Assembly (NCBI GenBank): GCA_032158295.1
Contig: CM063247.1
Span: forward strand, 20,560,875 to 20,624,874
Length of the DNA: 64,000 nt
Source: Pycnopodia helianthoides
Taxonomy: Eukaryota > Echinodermata > Asteroidea > Forcipulatida > Asteriidae
Direction: 5' to 3'
In this document: positions 10,828-21,518 of the stretch, piece by piece
Layout: each line of letters opens with the position of its first letter
How positions within the stretch are numbered: the stretch's first letter is position 1
Position numbers and translations under genes: made by a program
Notes under the pieces: model-generated
What the model saw: the letters and a program-made list of their open reading frames with translations, nothing else
Databases searched by the model: none
What the model was told of the DNA's origin: nothing

Positions 10828-13410
10828 TTAATGATGTCTCAAAATGTTCCTTTTCACTTCCAGCTGCCAGGGATAATCTTGGTAGTCGGCCTTCACAGTC
10901 GAGATGTCTAAACTAATTGAATGCAAACACATGAGTGATGAGATCTGAGACGGAGGAAGATGCTGATGAGATACGATCATGGTGACTGGTGAGTTACAAC
11001 TAAAACAATTTGCTGACCTAGCCTAATTGTAATAACAACTTCAACCCTCACATGTTTTGGAGAAGTAGCTACAGATAAAGAAATGTGACCATTACCAACC
11101 ACACTGGGGAAACATATCCATAGGGCTCAGTTTAGCCACTAGCCTGATGTAGGAACACTAAGAGTGCTGAGGTCTAGTCAAACCTGTTTTTTAAGTAGCC
11201 CTACAGGCTAATCAAAAAATGAATTAACCTCATGTGTGAGACTTTAGTTTCTCATGAGACTATTCCACAAGAGTCACTCAGGTTAGTCAAAATTTATGCA
11301 GGCCTTTCAAAATAGACAGCTGACTGGAGGCAAGTCAGGGAATCAAATTGTGGAAGGCTTGAAAATAGCAAAATGTTGTTGACTAAGGGAACAAAAACAA
11401 AAGACCAATGCACTACTGGACTGCTCAGCCCAAATACTTTAAATTTTAGTTTCATCTTGCACTCAAGGTTTAATGCCTTTCATGTAATACCTGATTCCAC
11501 AGAATTAAGCTGAACACAAAGAATACTTTCCTTTTACCATGTAATGGTCAGCATTTAACAGATGGTTGTTTTTAAGTTGTTATTGTGGCATTGCTTTATG
11601 AGTCTTTGCAGGTGAAGTGTGGACATCTTCAAGGACCAGAATGAGGCAAACATTTTTGGTTATACTATTCATTCAAAGATACTTGTATGTTTGGCAATTG
11701 TTTTCAAATTGACAGGCTGGGTCATGTTTTTTTTCAGTAGGGGTTTTAAAGATTTTGAAAAAATCACTTGCTAGATAAGTTTCATTCTGAGAGCTCACTG
11801 ATAAACATAGTTCAAACCAGCACCAATTCTCAAGAGAACTTTTTCAGGCATTTCACCCTGGCCCCCTCCTGAATTACTGTTGAAAATTGTTCATGTTGTG
11901 CAGAAGTTCCTCTAATCATTTTGATGCTTTTTTCAATGTTTTGTATTTAACTTTTTTTTAAAGTATTGACAGTAAAAGCAATTTATCTAATCCTTACTTC
12001 TTCTTTTTTTTTTTACTGATATACATTTGTCTGTTCCAGAAGAGTTGGCATCTCCAAAGAGATCTACCTATTAAGACCAGCCCATAGTGAAAGGTAAATG
12101 TTTTTGCTTCTCTGGTTGAACCAGAAGTTAATATCAGTCATTTTCTTATAGCATTACAATAGACTGATTGCGCGACCAATTCTGTACATCTCATCACATG
12201 ACTTATACTTAAAGTGGGTACTATACCTCATCTCAGCAGAGGTGGCAAAGACGTGCAAAAACTATTGTTGTGACAGAGCGAGTACACCAACAGTCTGCTC
12301 TATTTTTGTAAACATTAACACAGTTACTAAGCCCTTTTGTTAAAATTGTATGTGGTGACATTGGTTTAAATGACATTGGCATAAATTACCAGTATTCTAC
12401 TACAAAAGAGGTTTATTTTGAGTTATGCACTATTGGTGTCAGATGATGATGTAGCCACCTGGTCTTTTGCTTGTAATGTAAATCACTGTAATAAAAATAA
12501 GGAGGGTTGAAAAAGTAAATCACACAGTTTTGGAAAGCCTTTTCTTTTGGATGATTTCAGCTTCAAAATTAGAACATTCTTGTGTTGAAGTTTGTGTGAT
12601 CGTGCGTATGAGCACCATATCATGAACATATAACATTCCTTGCAGAATTTTGAAGACACTGGAACTGTCCTTTCTGACTTTATAAATCCACTCATGTAAG
12701 GTTTCTGGAATATTCTTCATAGATTTTGAGAAAGAAAACCATTGATAGATTAAACAAATGCACCAATTATCATGTACGACAACGACACTTTCCTTTGGAG
12801 AATGTCTTGTTTGTTGATGGTTGATATCCACTATGGGTCACGTGACTTGGAGAGTGCCATCGGTCTACTCATTGGAAGATGTCTGTAATTCTGGCAATCA
12901 TTTTGAGTTGACAGGTTTAGATGGATTTTTTCTGTAGGGATTTTAAACACTTTGAATTACTAAAAATGGAACAATAAAAATATTCTTGTGTTGCACAAGG
13001 TTCGTCCAACCTTTTTGTTGCTGTTTTCAATGTCTTTTCTTCAATTAATTATGATTGAAAGTAATGACAAAATGATAAGGTTAAAGCAATTTATCTGTTC
13101 CTCACTCTTTTACTGTCACTTATTTTTGTAAATTGTGCAATTTGTTTGTTTTGCAGAAAGGCTTAGCATCTCCAAAGAGATCTACCCATCAACAAGTAGA
13201 TGTCTAAGACCAGCTCGTGATAATGGATCTGCAATCTCCAGTAAAAGGTAAATTCCCCAAAAGTTTTCTTCCAATTTTTACAGAAATTTATACCAGCATC
13301 GATCCCAAAGAGAATTTTTTCAAGCAAGTAAAGTCCCCTGAGTAATTGTGTATTATTTTCATTGCAACAATCTAAATATTCCTGATGGGCAAGAGTTTCT
13401 CCAACCATTT

Positions 13411-14593
13411 GCTCTACCAAGCGCAAGTCATTGACAACACCACGTACCGTCACCTCAAGCCATCCGCATCCTCCTGCCCACGTTTCTTCGGCCAACCCAA
13501 GATCCACAAGCCAGATGTTCCCCTCCGCCCCATCGTGGCGTCCAGGGGTTCACCCACCTACAACACGGCCAGACACCTCACCAAGATCCTTCATCCACTC
13601 GTTGGCCTCACACAACACCACATCAACAACTCAAGCAAGTTCGTGGACATCATCAAAGACATACATCTCCGTCAAACTGATATCCTTGTCAGTTTTGACG
13701 TTGTGTCACTGTTCACCAACAGACCAACTCAAGAAGCATGCAACATCGCCAAACAACGCCTACAAGCCGATCCTACACTGACAGACCACACAAGCCTCAC
13801 TCCCAAACAAGTATACGACCTTCTCATCACCTGCGTCTCCGCTTCCAGCTTCAGGTGGAGAGACAAGCTCTATGAACAAACCTCTGGGGCCGCCATGTGA
13901 TCTCTTCTATCCCCGGTCCTGGCGGATTTGTTCATGGAGGAGTTTGAACTTGACACCATCGAGAACGCCGATCTTCGCGCCAACCTCTGGCTCCGCTACG
14001 TTGACAACACCTTTGTGGTTTGGACCCACGGTAAGACAGCACTCCAAGAGTTCCTCCATCACCTAAACAGTCAACATCCACGCATCCAATTCACCATGGA
14101 ACAAGAACAGAACAACACTATCTCCTTCCTAGATGTTCAAGTTACAAGACAAACTGATGGCACTCTAGCCCACACGGTACACCGCAAGCCAACACACACC
14201 GACAGATACCTTCACAACTCTTCGTTCCATCATCCTCGCTTCAAGTCTGCTGTCTGCAACACCTTGGTCCGCCGGGCCTTCAACACCTATGACAAAGGCA
14301 GCTTGAAGCAGGAACTACACCATATCAAGACATCACTTCAACTCAACTGCTACAAGACCTTCAACCTCAACCAGCCCAAACCCAGCCTCACACAAGAAGA
14401 ACAACCAGAGTTCAAGGCTGCAATCACCCTCCCGTACATCGACCACACTTCTCACAACGCTCCAACGCATCTTCAGCCAAGCACAAGTCAAGACCTTCCA
14501 CACAGCACCCAACAAGATTCAAGCATCACTCCACACACACTAGGACCAGCAAGACACTCAAGCCAAAGCCGGGGTTTACCGCATTCCCTTTGA
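13411..14593 (+). pseudogene. Penelope-like reverse transcriptase (fragment)
   Basis: The frame runs from the insertion border, with FFGQPKIHK and RPIVAS motifs, then DILVSFDVVSLFT carrying the first catalytic Asp. A TGA at 13898-13900, where a Gly codon is expected, interrupts it, after which the same frame continues. The catalytic box at 13997-14008 reads YVDN instead of the usual YVDD. The frame drifts off before the endonuclease, so a frameshift lies near 14.5 kb. The enzyme is dead on three counts: truncation, stop and altered active site. Confidence 0.87.
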
Positions 14594-14870
14594 TTGCGGT
14601 AAAGTATACATCGGGGAGACCGGCCGCAACATATCAACAAGGATCAAAGAACACAAAGCCCACGGCAGACTAGGACACCTCGACAAATCAGCCATCATCA
14701 AACATTCACACGAACAAGACCACATCATCAATTGGGATCAAGCCAAACTCATCGCACCTGTACAGTCCTGGCACCAACACAGAGTCAGGGAGCCCATCGA
14801 GATACAAGCACATCGTACAGTTCCACAAGACATCGGGTATTCATCAATGACATCTGGTCACCCATCCTCA
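14570..14870 (+). pseudogene. GIY-YIG endonuclease domain of the Penelope-like element
   Basis: In a frame different from the reverse transcriptase the sequence reads AGVYRIPFDCGKVYIGETGR, a GIY-YIG core, followed by R-x-KEHK and a His-rich helix region. In active elements this domain nicks target DNA. The downstream part is Ser/Thr/His-rich and no longer clearly conserved. Confidence 0.8.
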
Positions 14871-15047
14871 AGCCAACCCTTCCAGCAGCAGCTCACCACA
14901 AGAATGTCACACTCCAACGCACACACATCCAGCCAGCAACCAACTCTCACGCTTCTCTGGCCAAGAACAGCTTGGACCCTTCCCGCCCAAATGTGCATCC
15001 ATCCAGCGCTACTTAAGCTCAACCACCACCAGCAGTCCAGCATTCTC

Positions 15048-15087
15048 CTGAAGACGAGCAGAGTATACTGTTTGAAACGTCGAGACC
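15048..15087 (+). ncRNA. Possible degenerate hammerhead-like motif at Penelope 3' end
   Basis: CTGAAGA is followed by a short hairpin (AGCAG...CTGTT) and GAAACGTC, the order of core elements in a hammerhead ribozyme. Penelope-like elements are known to carry hammerhead motifs. Helix II has G-U and unpaired bases, so activity is doubtful. A similar arrangement is at 53827-53869. Confidence 0.35.
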
Positions 15088-15340
15088 AAACTGGCTCTTC
15101 TCAGAGCCAACACTCAAACAAAAGAGATTTACACATGGTTGTACCCACAAGTTTAATATTATTTATTTATAGTTTTTTCCTATCCAACCATTTTGTCAAC
15201 GTTTTGTCTTTATTTATTTTTGATTTAAAGTATAGAAAAACTCTCGAGTAAAAGCAATTTTTCAAATTGGGCATTTTGTTTGTGTTGCAGTCAGGCTTAC
15301 CATCTTCAAAGAGATCTACTCATCAATAAGAAGTTGTCCA

Positions 15341-15465
15341 AGACCAACCTGTAGAGCACCGACACGTTAACCCGGAGGTCGTTGGTTCAAATCATGCTCA
15401 AGTAATTTTGTCTTTGTTCATCCGGTAAGTTTCCCTTGTGGTTTATTACTTGATAGCAGTAATTT
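15341..15465 (+). repeat. tRNA-like SINE remnant
   Basis: The sequence GTAGAGCACCGACACGTTAA...GGTCGTTGGTTCAAATC and its tail (TTTCCCTTGTGG...TTACTTGATA) match the tRNA-like head and tail found in each unit of the 21.7-24.3 kb array, but the 5' part of the head is missing. Confidence 0.7.
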
Positions 15466-15913
15466 TTGTAAAACTACAATTCAATGAAAGACATTTGTAT
15501 GTTGTTTGGCAGTCAATTCAGAGTTAATGGGCTTGGTTGTGTTTATTTTCTGTTGGGTTTGACTGGGATTTTGGGAAGGTACCTCATGTTAAACCCAAAA
15601 ATCAAGACAAATTCTTAGCTGTTGATGTTTGCTAGATTAGTTTAATTCTGAGAGCTCATTTATAAACCATTATGTTGCAGCTTTCAGTGTTTTGTCTGCA
15701 TTTATATTTTGATTGACTGAAATGCAAATTATCTGAAACTAACTGTTTTATTTATGGGTAATGTTCTAAAACACTAAATGTTGCAAATTGTGCATTTTGT
15801 TTGTTTTGAAGTCGGACTTAATTACCGTCATCAAAGACATCTATCCGTCAACAAGTAGATGTCCAAGACCAGCCTAAAATGTAGGACCTGTACTCTACAG
15901 TAAAAGGTGAGAT

Positions 15914-16829
15914 CCCAACAGCTTTGCCTTTAATATTTATCCCCTAAAATGGAGCTCTGTAATAAATGTGCAGAATATTTATAGTTGGTCTTATTTCAAC
16001 AGAAGTTAATATTTGCCACCTTTTTCAGCTTTCACAAGGTGCATCAATCAATGTACTAGAATGATGATCGATTTGGAAAAAAGAGGTTTTGTGGACTACG
16101 GTATAACCTTGCCCTACTTATTGCACTCTCCTAACAGGGAATAGAGAGATCATTAAGCTATAAAAGATCCACCTATATACCTTCCCTGAAAAGATAATAG
16201 AAAAAAGATAACAAATGTTAGTAGCTTCAAAAACAAATTACTTATTAAACATCCTGATGGAGTACTATGGTTTACTTGTAACGAAAAAAAAGTTAAGAAA
16301 ATAAATTGTTCAATAAAAAAATATAAATAAACCAAAAATGACTTGTAACACTGTGGAAAAAATGATACCATCCATCACTGGGTCCTCATCATTTGTTAAA
16401 GCACCCCTGCGAGGGATTTTACACATTACATTTGTTGACTTGAATGCAATTTCTCAACACTTGACCTTTCAGAGCAAAAGATGCAACTAATAGTTTCCTC
16501 AAATCAAAGGCAGAGAGAATCACCTCCATTGACATCTTGAAGGCTACAGGGTATAAAGGAGAGCAAAGCGTATGTAAACATCAGTATCATCAAGATATCT
16601 TAGCTGTTCATCTAGCAATCATGAATGTACAATAAGCAGTTTGTTGTCTTCAACTGTAAGATATTGTAGGTGTGTTTAATAGTTTGATGTTTTCTGTTTT
16701 TTGTATTCGTCGTATAGTGGGCTGTTTTTGCAGCACTGTACAGTTAACATTTTGTAAATAAGTACACCATTGCAAGCAAGCACATATGCATTTTTAAACT
16801 ATAAAATTTGAGATTTTTGAGCCTTGATA
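15914..16829. other. No gene recognised
   Basis: AT-rich sequence with chance frames on both strands. A CTTTCAG acceptor-like site near 16470 precedes AGCAAAAGATG, but no open, conserved segment follows. Confidence 0.4.
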
Positions 16830-17170
16830 GTGCGGAGATTCGATTGGTGGTGCGGAGATTCGATTGGTGGTGCGGAGATTCGATTGGTGGTGCAGAGATT
16901 CGATTGGTTGGGCGGAGATTCGATTGGTGGTGCGAAGGTACGATTAGTGGTGCGAAGATACAATTAGTGGTGCGCAGAAACGTTTAGTTGTGCGGAGTTA
17001 CGATAAGTGGTGCGGAGATCTGGTTGGTAGTGCGGATATTCGGTTTGGTGGTGCGGAGATTCATTTGATAGTGCGGAGGTTCCATAAGTGGTGCGGAGAT
17101 TCGATTGGTGGTGCGGAGCTTCGATTGGTAGTGCGGAGATTCGATAAGTGGTGCGGAGATTCGAATAGTT
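16830..17170 (+). repeat. 20-bp minisatellite, about 17 copies
   Basis: The unit is GTGCGGAGATTCGATTGGTG. The first four copies are nearly identical, the middle ones diverge (GATACAATTAGT, AAACGTTTAGTT), and the last four are close to consensus again. Since 20 is not a multiple of three, the open frames across it on both strands are by-products. Confidence 0.92.
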
Positions 17171-17274
17171 TGGAATCATATGGTGGTAAATCACGGGAAA
17201 TTCCGAACTTAATTGCGAAATGGGACTTGGACACATGATCGTGGCATGTGGGGTTTCACTTCTGGCCAGGGTAA

Positions 17275-17541
17275 CAGCTGGTGGTTGATCTTAAAGGTGC
17301 ATCAGGCTCCTCGACCGGCGAGGATGGTACTGGTGTGATCACAAATGGTTGACCAACGGAAGTAGTTCCTAGTCTAGGCCGTGGGGCTAGGGACCGCGTT
17401 AGTAGGAGTAGGGGGCGTGCTATGCATAATAGCGCGTGGACTGGACGCTCTGAAAAGAGTATGAAGGCCCTGCCTGATTCAGTAAAGCGTGTTGGGGCTG
17501 GTATCCTGGGACCTGCTCGTGGTGGCCCTGCTTTAGACTAA
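17275..17541 (+). other. GC-rich Arg/Gly-rich open segment, possible coding relic
   Basis: One frame is open for 25 codons (17275-17349), has a TGA at 17350-17352, and is open for another 62 codons to TAA at 17539-17541. The second part is rich in Arg, Gly and Ser (for example GRGARDRVSRSRGR) and much more GC-rich than its surroundings. I do not recognise a family. It could be a retrocopy of an RG-rich nuclear protein tail or simply a GC-rich patch. Confidence 0.25.
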
Positions 17542-17699
17542 CCTGACCAGGATGATATTGGCAAAAATTAAAACTGACTAAATTAAAATGCTTGCAATGG
17601 TGTACTTATCAAATAGTTTATATTTTTAATATAAGGTTATTGGTCTATTTTGAGATGACTGTTCTGCATGTTCTGCATTACTGTTTTAGTGTTAAACTT

Positions 17700-20080
17700 T
17701 ATCAGTGGTGTATACAATAATAAACAAGATTGTGTTAAGTACAGAAGTGAGGCTGCTGCTGATGAGTAGGAGCGTGAGTCGTGTGGACTTAAAGTCATCA
17801 ACGTGTTTTTATTGCGGCATCTAATAGTTTTCATCTTATATAGGACAAATACGTTATTGTTTGTCTCAAAGACCTGTGAAAATGCAGTGGATTGTGTTAC
17901 AAAATTTAACAAGTAACAAGAGTATAATGTATGCATAAACTTAGAAAATATATATAATAGATATAAGGCTTAAACAAAAGCACTGAAAAACTCTAACATA
18001 AAACTAATATAGAGAAGGGGGGGGAATACTTTTCCCGCAACCAAAAAGTGACAAAGTTAGGGGATCAAACACGGAATTAATGGTAATAAATATTCATTTA
18101 TAAACCACTGATATTATTCTTTATATTAATTAATTAGTAGATGGGGCTTTGTTGACATCAAAATTTGTTTTTTTACAAAACAAATTAATATGATTTATGT
18201 ATTACAAATCTGAAAATTTGAATCTGAAAATCAATAACTTCTATGATTTGATTAAAATGACAAGGAACAAATGACCACATAACCAGTAGCATAATGGTAT
18301 AATAGTCGGAAGACAAATAACAATTTATAAATTAGAAATTCATGATAAATATAAAAAATGTTTCAATTGCACTAGATACTTGCTACAAAAATAAAAGCAT
18401 TTACATATTTATCTATACAGGTAGACTACTGATAAGAAAGACAATCACAATTCTTACTAACAAAATAAATTTATGTTAAGTCTGTCCATATTAGAAGAAT
18501 GTGTTACAATGCTCTTGAATTTGACAATAAATATGTGATAGAGGTAATGTAGTAGTTCCTACTAACATTCCGTACTAAAATAGGTTGTGAATTAAAATTC
18601 ATGAAATGTTGTTTAAATGTATTTCCATTTAAATGAATATTTTATCCCCTCAAATACAAAAATGCTAAATCTTAAACATTCTATACTTTTAATTAAGTTT
18701 TAACCTTTAACATATCTCATTATTGTGCTACTAATGATATTGATTAACATTGATGTGACAAAATGAAATAATTAAACCTACATTAATCTAACACTAACAA
18801 GTTTATGTTGCAAAATTTAATAACTATATATTTTACTATATTAACTACAATGAAATGAAATTTAAAGAACTAACTTAAACTAGCAATGATTTTCCAATTT
18901 TTGTTTTTTACAAAAATGTTGAACCAATGAAATCTGTTGTAGGGGTAACCTGTTATATTGTGAATCACTAACAAGAATATTGTTTAATTTAAAAAAGACA
19001 GGTTGGAGTGTGAGTCGGGCGGACATAAAGTCATCGCGCGTTCAAAAAATTACAACCAATATCAAAGTTTTAATTTGTGTAGAAAGAGAATGTGATTGTT
19101 TGTCCAAAAGACTAGTGAGATTGCACTGGCATGTGTTATTCTACTTTGCCATAATTCACAAACAAATTGACATGACAAGTTTTTTTGAGTATTAGAATAA
19201 TTACAATACAAACACACAGGGTGTAACCAAAAATTATAGAATTGAGTGATCACACAGAATTAATTATAATGAAATATGTAAATATGTAAACATAAATATA
19301 TAGACCATACAATTTTTTAATTTATATATAGGCCTAAACAATGGGTAGTTAAGGTTTTGTTGACATTTCTACCTCAATGGTTTTACACAACAATTTATAA
19401 TGATTAATTTTCTTATTGAATTAAATCTCACCACTAACATGTGAAAGGAAATAATTTCTATGGTTTGATTAAAAAAAAAAAATGACCACATTACAAAGTA
19501 GCATATTGGTATTTTAATCAGTAGATAAATTTACAGTAGTTTATCAGTATGCCGTTTCTCTAATAGTTAATGAATTTGACATAAGCTATGTAGGTTCTGT
19601 AGTGTCTTCCACTAACAATCCATAATTAAATTAGGTTTTGAATGAAAATGTGTCAATGTTATTTGAATGAAACAGACATTTAATGTATCCTATGATGATT
19701 TTATTATGACTATTTCTATGCTTTTATTTATTAACCTTTACCTAATCCCGTCCTTGTATTACTTCAGTTAAATTCAAAGGATGACATTAAAATAAAATGA
19801 GATTATTAACATTAATTTGAAAACAAAACCAAATACATAAATATTAATATATCTAACTCTAACAAGTCTCTGTTTCCATTTTACAATAACTCATTCTTGT
19901 AAATGTACATGTGATAAGTTACTTCCATGAAATAAACTATAGGCTGTTGATTTTCATGTCAGATACAACAACCAGTTAAGATTTTCACGTTTTAAAAGTT
20001 ATTATTTTTTACATTATGATAATGTTCATCCAGTGGAATAAATAGTGGGGTTAACGGGTGAGACAAAAAATTAATGTTGG
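17700..20080. repeat. Diverged 1.24 kb tandem duplication
   Basis: Landmarks in the first copy reappear in order about 1,236 bp later: GTGAGTCGTGTGGAC at 17774 and GTGAGTCGGGCGGAC at 19010, then ATTGTTTGTC, a GTTGACAT block, ACTATGG/ATTTGATTAAAA...ATGACCACA, and GAATTTGACA. The copies are strongly diverged and contain no long frame. No function is apparent. Confidence 0.6.
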
Positions 20081-21127
20081 AAATTTGAGTAGAGTAATAT
20101 TAATGTTCATTTATATGTAACTAATAATTAAATAATGTTATTTATGATATTATGTGTGAAAGTAATGCTATTTTGTTGATGATTATTAGAAAATGTTATA
20201 TCACTAATGTGGGTGGTTCTTTTTGTGGTTTAAGCCCTCTTGAAAGACAGGCCTACATGTACATTAACACTTTTCTAAATTACAAACTCTAATAAAAACT
20301 ATGATCACCGATATGAACTTTACTAGTGAGTGTATGCTAGGCCTACATGTAGATTGATAACATGTTTTATTTTATGCGAAACAAGTTAGATGTTGGAAAT
20401 TAACTGTACAATATTATTAGTAATTTATTTTGTGAAACACAAACAAGAAGTTGAAACTCTGCCTTTAATAACAGCAACTTAACCAAGCTGAATGGGGACA
20501 TTACTCTTTCTAATGCATTCGCCGCAGTTAATCGTAAGAACGTGTACGATGAGCTATGATTTACAAAGTCCTAACATCTTTGGTAACGTCGGTAAACGGA
20601 AAAAATTGTTTGTCTTTTATGAACGGGCGCTGCAGAGATTGAATGTTAATATGCATTTTATACGTGTTCGGTGCATCTATTAAACCGTGCAAAAAAAGCA
20701 GCCTCACTTCTGCAATGTACTATTGTAACACATGAATTGTGGTAAGGAAAAGAAGAAATGATTAATTAAATTTTGTGAATATTAAATCAGTGTGTTTAAA
20801 GGATGGAATTATCCCACATTTGACTTTGGGGTAAATAAATAAAGTTAAAGTAATCTTTGATAAAACTACTTTTACTGTATATAAGAACATCACTCCAAGA
20901 AATCTATTATTCATGGGCCATGTGTAGGAGGGCGATTTTATCAAGAATGAACTAAATGACAGCTAGATAGTGGTAGAGCCCTCTATGCAGTGACCAAATG
21001 AAATTTGTAAATGTACATTATGCTATGAATGTTGAAGTATATAATAGTTCATATAAAGCACTTGCTGCAAGCACTGTGTCGTTTACAAAGGTTCTAATTT
21101 TATGAATTGAAATAAACACAGTGTATA
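20081..21127. other. No gene recognised
   Basis: AT-rich intergenic sequence. A possible third, very degenerate copy of the 1.24 kb unit may lie around 20.5-20.65 kb (AATTGTTTGTC...GAGATTGAATG) but the match is too weak to annotate. Confidence 0.4.
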
Positions 21128-21131
21128 TTAA

Positions 21132-21476
21132 AGGTAGGGTATACTTTTGGTAATGGTCAAAGACCAGTATTCTCACTTGATGTATCCCGTCATTATGCTT
21201 AAAATAACAAACCTGTGAACATTTTGGCTCAATTGGTCATCGAAGTTGCAAGAAAAAAATAAAAGAAAAAACAACACTCGTTGCATAGAATTGTGTCCTG
21301 AGAAAGGTTTCATGCCTGAAGCCTTTCTCAGATTCAAATTTTGGGGTGAAAATTACCTCTTCAAAGGGGTAATTTCTAACAATACTTGTTGTATCAACGG
21401 CTCTCCAGTTCTCTTTATCAAGTAAGTTTTTATGGCCATTAACTTGGAGAGTAATTACCAGAAGTACACCCTGCCT
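21132..21476. mobile_element. TTAA-flanked MITE, copy 1
   Basis: TTAA on both sides (21128-21131, 21477-21480) with imperfect inverted ends AGGTAGGGTATACTTTTGG / CCAGAAGTACACCCTGCCT. The interior shares AAAGACCAGTATTCTCACTTG, ATAACAAA-CTGTGAA and CAATTGGTCATCG with copies at 27672, 29277 and 60261. Confidence 0.82.
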
Positions 21477-21518
21477 TTAAACTCTGATAAGTAAAGTATT
21501 ATTGTTTTTGTACTTTAA

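Larger units (their letters stand above)
13411..15182 (+). mobile_element. Penelope-like element, 5'-truncated, 11-bp target duplication
   Basis: TCCAACCATTT occurs at 13400-13410 and again at 15183-15193, bracketing a C-rich coding insert that starts inside the reverse transcriptase. The surrounding sequence matches the neighbouring tandem units once the insert is removed. Reverse transcriptase plus C-terminal GIY-YIG endonuclease in one element is the hallmark of Penelope-like elements. The 5' truncation is as expected for target-primed reverse transcription. Confidence 0.9.
11690..15913 (+). repeat. Four diverged tandem units with exon-like cassettes
   Basis: The same series of motifs recurs four times: a TTTGGCA-TT...GACAGG start, an AT-rich middle, a pyrimidine tract with AG, a short conserved segment and GTAAAT/GTGAGA. 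The conserved segments are 12040-12093, 13157-13247, 15291-~15350 and 15812-15906. The first three are open in one frame, giving related peptides around an ISKEIYPSTSRC-like core. The fourth has stops. The third unit is split by a Penelope-like element and its exon-like segment runs into a SINE remnant. It could be tandemly duplicated exons of an unrecognised gene or a decayed satellite-like family. Confidence 0.55.
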
